A stretch of 64,000 bases of DNA, from contig NZ_WTUZ01000010.1 of NCBI RefSeq assembly GCF_009882985.1, positions 1,107,881 to 1,171,880 on the forward strand, given 5' to 3'. The notes below the pieces were generated by a model that was not told the DNA's origin, made no database searches, and was given only the letters and a program-made list of their open reading frames with translations. The translations under genes were made by a program, and so were the position numbers. This stretch comes from Paenibacillus silvestris. Lineage in GTDB: Bacteria > Bacillota > Bacilli > Paenibacillales > NBRC-103111. This document shows positions 55,082 through 62,800 of the stretch, in pieces (position 1 is the stretch's first letter; every line of letters starts with the position of its first letter).

Positions 55082-55486
55082 ATGGTTAACACACGTCTTT
55101 CCGTTGCTATTCATATTTTGTCTCTAGTTCATTCGGACCCTAAGGCTTCTTCCGACATGATCGCGGGAAGCGTCTCAACGAATCCCGTTGTGATTAGAAG
55201 GATTACCAGCATGTTGAAAAAATCCGGGTTATTATCGTCAAGAGTAGGAGTCGCCGGGTTTGCATTAACCAAAAGTCCAAGCGAGATCAGCTTATATGAT
55301 ATATACAAGTCCGTTCAATTGGAATCAGAGATTTTCAATATCCATGATAATCCCAATCCGAATTGTACGGTAGGTCGGGAAATTCAACAAACTTTGGATA
55401 AAACCTTTGCAAGTGTGAAATTGGCTATGGAAAATGAGCTAAGAAATAAAACACTGCAGGATGTTATTTATCACATTTTCAAGTAG
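55082..55486 (+). CDS. Rrf2-family transcriptional regulator (YwnA type)
   Basis: About 134 residues. The winged helix begins with TRLSVAIHIL and VSTNPVVIRRI, the recognition region typical of Rrf2 proteins. The three-Cys Fe-S cluster motif of IscR/NsrR is lacking; only one Cys is present (NPNCTVG). It therefore probably belongs to the cluster-free YwnA/CymR-like branch. ATG 55082 with GGGGTG seven bases upstream. The convergent SDR gene is separated from it by a bidirectional terminator. Target genes unknown. Confidence 0.88.
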   Translation: MVNTRLSVAIHILSLVHSDPKASSDMIAGSVSTNPVVIRRITSMLKKSGLLSSRVGVAGFALTKSPSEISLYDIYKSVQLESEIFNIHDNPNPNCTVGREIQQTLDKTFASVKLAMENELRNKTLQDVIYHIFK

Positions 55487-55537
55487 TACCTATGTTAGAA
55501 GTGTATCCAAAGTACAAGAAACCATGTATGACATAAA

Positions 55538-55565
55538 GGCTGCCGACCGTTTGTTGTCGGCAGCC
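55538..55565. terminator. Bidirectional terminator between Rrf2-type and SDR genes
   Basis: GGCTGCCGAC (55538-55547) and GTCGGCAGCC (55556-55565) form a perfect 10-bp stem with an 8-base loop. TCTCTTT follows on the plus strand and TTTATG on the minus strand. It serves two converging genes. Confidence 0.8.
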
Positions 55566-55589
55566 TCTCTTTGCTGATTCTCAAGATGA

Positions 55590-56330
55590 TCAAGCTAACG
55601 CGGTCGGCCTTACCATGATTTCGCTGATCAACGTATCATCAGGTTCATTAACGGCAAAAGCGATGGCTCTGGCAATGCTGTATGGTGAAATGCCTAAGCC
55701 GCTTATTTGACCGGCTATTGCCTGCACTTCAGGGCTTGTAATGCTGTCAAAAAGTTCGGTCTTCGTCAGACCCGGAGCAATTACGGTAGATCTGATATTC
55801 GAAGCCGCTGATTCTTCAAGTCGCAGGCCTTCCGAGATGGCTCTAACAGCGAACTTCGTAGCCGCGTATACAGCTGATGTCGGTGACACTTGATAACCGG
55901 AAGTGGAGGACAGATTGATGATATGGCCGGCCTGCTGCTCCCTCATGGTTGGCAGTACCGCTGCGATGCCGTATAACACCCCTTTGATGTTCACATCGAT
56001 CATTTGATCCCATTCGGCTACTCTTAATTCATTCATCCTCGAGCTCGGCATGACGCCTGCATTGTTCACCAACACATCAATTCGACCATACGCACTTAAG
56101 GCAAATTTGGCCAATTGCTGCATATCTTCCGCTGAAGCGACGTCTGCTTTGACAGATACAGCCTCTCCGCCACTCTGTTTGATTTCAGCTACAATCGCAT
56201 GCAGACGTTCCTCTCTTCTCGCAGCCAAAATCACCTTTGCGCCATGCTGGGCTAACAGCTTCGCTGTAGCTTCACCTATCCCACTCGATGCTCCCGTAAT
56301 AATAACCACTTTATCTTGTATGTTTTCCAT
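55590..56330 (-). CDS. Short-chain dehydrogenase/reductase (SDR)
   Basis: 246 residues of the classical SDR type. Cofactor loop [10 protein letters not shown] at 13-22, NNAGV, catalytic Ser (LSSTSG), Tyr (VYAATK) and Lys all in place. Basic residues after the second strand (AARREER) suggest NADP(H). ATG 56328-56330 with AAGGAG nine bases upstream. Divergent from the TetR gene, with a 174-bp gap containing a GC palindrome AACGGCCGTT at 56381-56390. The substrate is not predictable. It is likely controlled by the TetR regulator. Confidence 0.93.
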   Translation of the reverse strand: MENIQDKVVIITGASSGIGEATAKLLAQHGAKVILAARREERLHAIVAEIKQSGGEAVSVKADVASAEDMQQLAKFALSAYGRIDVLVNNAGVMPSSRMNELRVAEWDQMIDVNIKGVLYGIAAVLPTMREQQAGHIINLSSTSGYQVSPTSAVYAATKFAVRAISEGLRLEESAASNIRSTVIAPGLTKTELFDSITSPEVQAIAGQISGLGISPYSIARAIAFAVNEPDDTLISEIMVRPTALA

Positions 56331-56380
56331 CGTTAAACACTCCTTCATTTTCTTATTTATAAAACGCGTGTTGAATATTT

Positions 56381-56390
56381 AACGGCCGTT
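56381..56390. promoter_or_regulatory. Candidate TetR operator between SDR and TetR genes
   Basis: AACGGCCGTT is a perfect palindrome in an AT-rich gap, extended imperfectly as TTTAACGGCCGTTGATT. It lies 50 bp before the SDR start and 114 bp before the TetR start, a suitable place for divergent control. Confidence 0.5.
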
Positions 56391-56504
56391 GATTAATATT
56401 ATAGACAGAAGGCCCGATTACTCAATGGTTGATTGCTGTGCATTTGTTACATATCCAACACCACGCACACGATTGTTGATTATCGGAAGGAGGTAACGCA
56501 AGAT

Positions 56505-57083
56505 ATGGAAACCACTGTAAAAACGGACCGCCGCATTCTCAGATCCAAACAATCCATCATCAAGTCTTTTCTGGAGCTATTTTCGGAAAAAGAGTTTGAA
56601 CAAATCACCATCAACGAGATTGCAGAACGCGCCAATGTGAACCGCGGCACCATTTATCTGCATTATAGTGACAAATATGATCTTTTGGACAAATGCATTG
56701 AAGATCACATTAACGAATTGATATCGCTCTGTACGAAACGAGAGGCCCATAAGGATAAACAAGGAATGGTGCAGGATCCCAAACCGATCTTCGATTATTT
56801 CCGCGATCATTTCCCGTTCTTCTCTGCCATGTTCTCCAATCAAAGAGTCTTTCTGTTCCGGGAACAGCTGCTGAATTTCATCTCCGTCAATTTAATGGTT
56901 AAAATGAAAAGGCCGGACAATCAGCCTGATATCGATCATGAGTTAAAAGCCCAGTTCATGGCCTCCGCCTTTATTGGCATTGTGGAGTGGTGGATTCGTC
57001 ATCAAATGCCGCATTCCACGCAATTTATGGCTGAACAGGTTAGGAATTTATTTGAGAATAATCAGGTTTACACGAATCATTGA
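56505..57083 (+). CDS. TetR-family transcriptional regulator
   Basis: About 192 residues. The helix-turn-helix TINEIAERANVNRGTIYLHYSDKYDLLD (about 33-60) is of the standard TetR type; the C-terminal half matches the TetR_C_8-like group with RDHFPFFSAMF and a WWIRHQMP motif. ATG 56505 with AGGAGG 11 bases upstream; an earlier in-frame extension to 56433 is not supported. Divergently transcribed from the SDR gene, which is its probable target. It ends next to a copy of repeat family 2. Confidence 0.92.
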   Translation: METTVKTDRRILRSKQSIIKSFLELFSEKEFEQITINEIAERANVNRGTIYLHYSDKYDLLDKCIEDHINELISLCTKREAHKDKQGMVQDPKPIFDYFRDHFPFFSAMFSNQRVFLFREQLLNFISVNLMVKMKRPDNQPDIDHELKAQFMASAFIGIVEWWIRHQMPHSTQFMAEQVRNLFENNQVYTNH

Positions 57084-57091
57084 AGTCACTC

Positions 57092-57274
57092 AGGGAACTG
57101 TAGTCCCTTATTTTAAGGCAAAATAGGCTATTTCCACTTTAGACGGAACTACAAGGCCTTATTTGTCCGGCATCCTGCGTTTAACAGCAGAAATCTCCGA
57201 AATAGCGGAACGTAGTTCCCCCCAACTGTGGAACACGTGCTTTTCCAGAGATATAACGGACTACAGTTCCCTCT
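57092..57274. repeat. Dispersed non-coding repeat, family 2, copy 2
   Basis: About 180 bp with the same blocks and orientation as 42029-42210: GGGAACTGTAGTCCCTTATT, GGAACTACAAGGCCTTATT, ATAGCGGAACGTAGTTCCCC, and ATAACGGACTACAGTTCCCTC. Each forms a short self-complementary mini-hairpin, about 50 bp apart. Like copy 1 it sits in a convergent intergenic region. Confidence 0.75.
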
Positions 57275-57281
57275 GGAACGC

Positions 57282-57318
57282 AAAAAAAACCGCGATCAAC
57301 GCGGTTTTCCCTTTTTTA
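57282..57318. terminator. Bidirectional terminator between TetR and phosphoesterase genes
   Basis: ACCGCG (57289-57294) and CGCGGT (57300-57305), loop ATCAA, with eight As on one side and TTTTCCCTTTTTT on the other. Serves the TetR gene (plus) and the phosphoesterase gene (minus). Confidence 0.8.
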
Positions 57319-57321
57319 CAG

Positions 57322-58950
57322 CTATGGAAGGGATATCTCCCAGATTTGCACCAGCGAACGAGGATCCTCATCCGTTGCTTCCAAAGCAACTGCGAAGTGA
57401 AGAGGACCAAGTCCATGCACCCTCGAAATCGCAGTTACTAAACGACCGGGTTTCTGCTCGAACCAGCCTGTGCCGCTACTCCGCGCATACACGCTCCCAG
57501 CGCTCAGTAGAACAAATCTTTCTCCACCTAAACAGACCACCCCATCCCACGCGAGAACAGCAGCCTCATAGCATGTACCATCCCGCTTCATCAAATGACC
57601 CTGTTCATCTAAAAGAATAAGTTTCCCACCTTCAGCAGTTATTTGGACAATTCTTTCTCTGAACGTTTGAACTAACGAATAGGTTGATCCTATGACTTCA
57701 AAGAGATCTCTGCCACATGCAGCCCAAACTCCTCCTCCATGTCGCTGCGCCAATGCTGAAATTTCCTCAGGGAGAAGGAGTACCTCGCCTATTTCCGTCT
57801 CTGACAGTTCCCGAACAAAGCGGTATGGATCACATGGATCGCTTTTCTTCAAGGATCTCCCCCATGCTTTCCATAAGCCATCTTCCGAAATTACAGCAGA
57901 ATGAACCGGATCTCCGATATGATGGGTTCCAAAAACAGCTTCCAACTTATAATCAACTTCCCACATAAACCCGTCACTCGTTACAGCTAATAAGCGATTC
58001 TCATTCATCGTTACAAGCTTTGTTATGTTAGTATCTCTTCCGCCAATCCCGCATGATAGTTCTCCCCGAACGTACTCTATTGAATTTCTACCAGAGCTGC
58101 CATCACCCATACTCCATATGTTAAAAAGACTGGACCAATCCGGCTGCATACGCACATCGCCAGTCTCATGATCCAGCGTAGAGACACGAATCACGCCTTT
58201 ATCCATATCAATGACGCGCGAATGTCTCTTACCATCTCGGGTGTAAGAGCTGTGCACGCCCGTATGAAAAAAAGTAACGCCATTCCGATACGTGCTGGAA
58301 TCTTCAAAATCATGTCCTAAATGATAATGAGCGGAGAACCACATTTTAATAGAAGGATAATCCTGAATGAGTTGCGGCCATCTGTCAAAGTGATGGTTCT
58401 GGTCCAGATACGCATTCGTCGCTCGAACATGTACAAGCGGGACCGTTCTTAATGCCGCGCCAACTGGAGGAGCATGGGTAAAGAAAATACAGGGCACCTC
58501 CGGTCGTTCCTTAAGCTTCGACTCGATCCATGCAAAATGCTCATCCGTCACATAACACTCTTGTATCTGATAGCAGGATTCCCGCGGTTGAGGGTCCGTT
58601 CCTACAAAAAATAATCTAAAATGCTCATATTCCATCACGCCATTTTCTTCATCAAGCTGGTACAACTCGGCCAGCTTTCGGGCCATGGTTCCTTTTAATT
58701 GCTTCCCAGGGCCTGTCTCTCTTTGAAGATCATGATTACCCAGAATAGGGCGAACCTGCGACTTCAATTCTCTCAGAAATTGGTACCCCTGCTCAAGTCC
58801 TTCCACACTGCCTATCGTAGAATGGCACCCGAAGTCACCTAACGGGATAACCAAATCTGGCTTACAGCTATTGATATGTTCGATAGCTTTTTCAGTCAAA
58901 TGATGCTCTTTCGGGTGAATATGAAAATCCCCCAAGACGACGATACGCAC
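57322..58950 (-). CDS. Calcineurin-like metallophosphoesterase fused to a repeat (propeller-like) domain
   Basis: 542 residues. N-terminal phosphoesterase (1 to about 255) with GDFHIH (D8, H10), GDFG (D39), GNHD (N72, H73), FFTHAP and SAHYHLGH metal-ligand motifs. The C-terminal half (about 270-542) is built from short strands with GG, W and D repeats (LLAVTSDGFMWEVD, GLWKAWGRSL, GVWAACGRDLFEV, LILLDEQGHLMKRD), resembling beta-propeller blades. No signal peptide, so probably cytoplasmic. GTG 58948-58950 with GAGG ten bases upstream. It lies 21 bp after the MBL-fold gene on the same strand. Confidence 0.82.
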   Translation of the reverse strand: MRIVVLGDFHIHPKEHHLTEKAIEHINSCKPDLVIPLGDFGCHSTIGSVEGLEQGYQFLRELKSQVRPILGNHDLQRETGPGKQLKGTMARKLAELYQLDEENGVMEYEHFRLFFVGTDPQPRESCYQIQECYVTDEHFAWIESKLKERPEVPCIFFTHAPPVGAALRTVPLVHVRATNAYLDQNHHFDRWPQLIQDYPSIKMWFSAHYHLGHDFEDSSTYRNGVTFFHTGVHSSYTRDGKRHSRVIDMDKGVIRVSTLDHETGDVRMQPDWSSLFNIWSMGDGSSGRNSIEYVRGELSCGIGGRDTNITKLVTMNENRLLAVTSDGFMWEVDYKLEAVFGTHHIGDPVHSAVISEDGLWKAWGRSLKKSDPCDPYRFVRELSETEIGEVLLLPEEISALAQRHGGGVWAACGRDLFEVIGSTYSLVQTFRERIVQITAEGGKLILLDEQGHLMKRDGTCYEAAVLAWDGVVCLGGERFVLLSAGSVYARSSGTGWFEQKPGRLVTAISRVHGLGPLHFAVALEATDEDPRSLVQIWEISLP

Positions 58951-58971
58951 GATGCCACTTCCTCTGTAAAA

Positions 58972-59754
58972 TCAAATAATAACCGTATTTCCTACTTCCG
59001 GCCAAATAACCTGGCCTCCAAAAATACGCTTAGCCGCCTGCACACACGCCTCCGAACGTTGGATACTCGTATGGATCAAATACAGAGTTTTCACTCCAGC
59101 CTCTAACGCCACTTTCGCTGCGTCAACAGCTCCGGCATGCAAATATCTGTTATTACCCGGGTCCGCTGCATGTGGCCCCATCGCCGTTTCATGAATGAGC
59201 ACAGAACTGCCCTTCACATGATCGATGATGTGCTCGGAATAAGCCGTATCGCCTGTGTACGAGAAAACTTCCGCTGATCTTCGATCCTCGAAGCGATAGC
59301 AGAGCCCTGCCACCGGATGAATCGTCCGGCAAGTATGTATATGAAAACGCTCTGTATGGAAGCTTTCACCCGCTCTTAAAGGAATCAGTTTAGGCTGTCC
59401 TTTATGCGAAAATCCCTTCTCATTTTCCAAAAAAGCTAGAGCAAATCCAACAATTCTCTCCAGATCTTCCATTGGACCGGCAATGGTTAACTGGCTTAAA
59501 TGCTCTCCTCTGGACATCCAATAATAGAGTAACGAAGGTAGCGACATGTAATGATCATGATGAAAATGAGTGAACACCACATACCGAATCTCCAGGGGAT
59601 CGAATCCCAATGTCCGCATGGTGTGTATCGAGTGCCATCCTGTATCTATCAGCATATCGCGATTAATGATCAGGCAGGGGGAATCATTTCCACTATCGGG
59701 AATAGCACCTGTTGTACCTAGGAAAGTTAAGCTGTTAGGAGTTGTTTCGCTCAT
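58972..59754 (-). CDS. MBL-fold metallo-hydrolase (RNase Z-like)
   Basis: About 260 residues. The metal site HxHxDH is present (THFHHDHY), an Asp follows in YTGDTAYS, and a later His in HLHAG-type surroundings completes the site; LTFLGTTGAIPDSGNDSP is the RNase Z-like N-terminal strand. ATG 59752-59754 with GAGGTGG upstream; the frame continues upstream to 59850 through a terminator hairpin but without a ribosome site. Substrate could be RNA, a cyclic nucleotide or a lactone. Followed after 21 bp by the metallophosphoesterase gene, so the two may act in one pathway. Confidence 0.88.
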   Translation of the reverse strand: MSETTPNSLTFLGTTGAIPDSGNDSPCLIINRDMLIDTGWHSIHTMRTLGFDPLEIRYVVFTHFHHDHYMSLPSLLYYWMSRGEHLSQLTIAGPMEDLERIVGFALAFLENEKGFSHKGQPKLIPLRAGESFHTERFHIHTCRTIHPVAGLCYRFEDRRSAEVFSYTGDTAYSEHIIDHVKGSSVLIHETAMGPHAADPGNNRYLHAGAVDAAKVALEAGVKTLYLIHTSIQRSEACVQAAKRIFGGQVIWPEVGNTVII

Positions 59755-59810
59755 GTCTCCACCTCGTTTAAGTTGTTTGGCCGAAGAATTAATCAAAGAC
59801 AAATGCAAAG

Positions 59811-59832
59811 CGATCGCTCCGGAGAGCGATCG
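59811..59832 (-). terminator. Terminator of the SLH phosphoesterase gene
   Basis: CGATCGCTC (59811-59819) and GAGCGATCG (59824-59832) form a perfect 9-bp stem with a 4-base loop. T-rich bases follow on the minus strand (CTTTGCATTTG). It separates this gene from the MBL-fold gene. Confidence 0.65.
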
Positions 59833-59853
59833 TTTTGTCCATTCATTCAAAGC

Positions 59854-62800
59854 TTAATTTTTCTTTTCCATTGCTTTGAGCAACGTCGCAAGCATCTTAG
59901 CTGCTTCAGCTCTAGTTGCACTCTGAGCAGGTGCAAATCGGTTGTTCGGCAATCCGTTAATAATCCCAGCTTGTTGCGCGAAACTCACCGCTTCAACCGC
60001 ATAAGAGGAAATACTCGCTTCGTCCCCGAACTGATTCGGTGTTACGTTGCTTTCCAACTTATATCCAACGAGATTGGTCAAACGGATAAGGATAACAGCC
60101 ATTTGTTCCCTGGAAATTTTCGCATTTGGTGCAAAAGATTCTGCGTCGATTCCATTGACTACTTTATTTTTCTCTGCCCATGCAACGTACGGCGCATACC
60201 AATCAGTAGACTTAACATCTGCGAATGTGCTGTTCGTATAGGCGGATACATCCACACCTGCGGCACCTGCGATAAGTTTTACAAATTCGCCACGTGTAAT
60301 TTCATTATTCGGAGAGAACTGATTGTCGCTTACTCCGCTGATAATGTCTTTGCCAGTCAGATAATAAATATCCGATTTTGCCCAGTGCTCATCAGCATCT
60401 TTGAAATCAAGAATTTTTTGCGACGTCAACAAATACTCAGCTGCAGTTGACGTTGTGAACGGAATCGCAACTTCTCCGTTTTCGCCCACAGTAAGCTCGG
60501 ATACAAGTACAGGAGCTTGATCTGCGGAATTTACCGCGTAGAAGAACAGCTTTTTGCCTGCTTGTTCTTTGCCTGCTTTCGTTTCTAGCGTCATTTTCCC
60601 TGGTAATGCACCTTGTTGATTAAGGGAAAGACCTAACACGACTTTACTTTTACTCACTTGAACCGGCGTCATGATCTTCCCAACAGGAGCAAGATTTACG
60701 AGACTTACGCCTAAGTCAAAATGATCTGAACCTGTCGGATTTGTAATATCCTCCGAACGAACAGTCCATTTGTAATCACTACCTACAAATGTTTTTGTCT
60801 GGCCTTTTACTTTGCTGAATTCAGCAAAAAGATCGGAAGATACAACGCTGTCCTTCAATAAATCAACAGGTTCATCTTTTCCGCCTACAGGAGGTGCTGT
60901 AGGAATAGATCCACTAGAGCCATTATTAGTATCATCATCATTATCAGCCTTAGGTCTAATGGTTACTTTTGCAACAGCTGTCAAACCATCTAATGCAGCA
61001 GTAATTTCCTCTTCTCCTACTACTTTCGCAATCAACATGCCATTTTCTTGAACGATGAATCCATTCTTGAAGCTGAAAGTGACGTCTTTCGTATCAATCT
61101 CAGAAACTGTACCGTAAGCATCGGTTCCTTTAATCGTTGGAATGACTTGTTTACCAAGTTCAATAGATGGATCAACGGACATCTCGATCTTGACTGGTTT
61201 TCCTGGAGCTGGAGGCGGAGTCGGCTTAGCAATGATTTTGGCGATGGCCGTCGCATTCAAACCGCTAAACGTAACCGTAATTTCTTCGTCGCCTTCGGCA
61301 TCTGCCACGATAACTCCATCTTCTTGCAAGTGTGCCTTTCCGTTCTTGAAGCTGAAGGTAACGTCCTTCGCGTCAAGGGCGTAACCCACGCCGTAAGCGT
61401 TGGTTGCTTTAATCGTCGGGATGAACGTGTCGCCGACTTCCGTTTCCGCAGGAACGGACAGTTCAAGTTTGACCGGATTGACGTCCGTAGGCTTAATCGT
61501 CTCGACCGAAACAGAATTGCTCTTTCCTCCGGATGTTGCCGTAATGATTGCCGTACCGGAAGACTTCGAAGTTATAACACCATTGGTATCCACGGAAGCT
61601 ACGTCTTCGTTGCTGGATTTCCAGTCAATCCCAACTAATTTGCGGTTATTGATTTGAGTCAAGTAATTTGCAGGATACTCTCTGAAATCCCCGAACAAAT
61701 CCATTTGGACTTGGGATCCGATGACCGTGTTCATTTTGCCCGAAATAATCGCGTCGTTATGAATGTAAACCTTCGTCAAAAGAGGGTCGAAAGTGTACTT
61801 CATTTTGCCGCCCGAAACCGTCATCTTACCTGTGCCTAGCAAATCTCCATCGCTATGCGGGAGGTACGTCTTATCGGCGCCGTTACCCGTAATGATGTAT
61901 TTGACTCCGCCGACATCCCAAGTTTGAAGAGAATGCAAATGTCCAAAAATGCTGTAGATATCCGCATCTGGATGCTCAATCTTGTAATTGCTTAGAATAG
62001 ACTCGTATTTCGCAGCGTCCTTCGGATCCATTTCATGCTTTGTGCCGAATGCGTCGCGCGTAATGACATGGTCATAAACGATAACGTTTTTCTTCGTATT
62101 CTTCTTCAAAACTTCTTCCAACCAATGGAACTGGGTGGAATCCGACAAGGTAAGACTTTGGATGTATGCCGAGTTCAGCATGATAATCAATGTATCCCCG
62201 TAGTCGAAATGCATCGTCGGAGAACCGAATTTCTTATAGTAGATATCCAAGGTGTTCTGGAACGCTTCATGATTACCCGCCAATACGAAGAATGGTTTAG
62301 AACCTGGGTCCCCGAAATACTTGTTGACGAAGCCCGACGCTTGATCGTATTGCAGTTGGGAACCGTCATCCACGATATCCCCCATGTGCATGACTAACGA
62401 AGTATCATCCGCTGCAACCTTGGCGAACAATTTATCGGTAAACGCGTTGCCTTGCGTGTCCGGAATCATCGAGATTTTGAAGTTATCTCCATCTTGCGGT
62501 TGAGGGATCGAAGCCAAAGTCAATTGATCCTTATAAGTCGGCATCGCGTTCCCGGCTTTATCCCGAGCATTGATTCTTAAAGCATACTCGCCATTCGCCA
62601 AGTCGCTTGTCGGTTCGGCATATCCCCAACCCGTGTTGGCGTCGTAATAGACAGGCAGCTCGATATTATTCATCTTAACGGAGATGCTCTGCGGATCTAC
62701 TTGCGACTTGCTGTCCAATAGTTTGAACGTGACCCTCGGCGTCGGAATTTTGACCATGACGTCCTTCGTAGGTGTTACGTCTGTCAATGTCGGAGCTTCC

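Noticed and set aside
59773-60450. 225-codon plus-strand ORF opposite the SLH region
   Set aside because: Antisense to the SLH domains, with no ribosome site and an unlikely composition. A shadow of the real gene.
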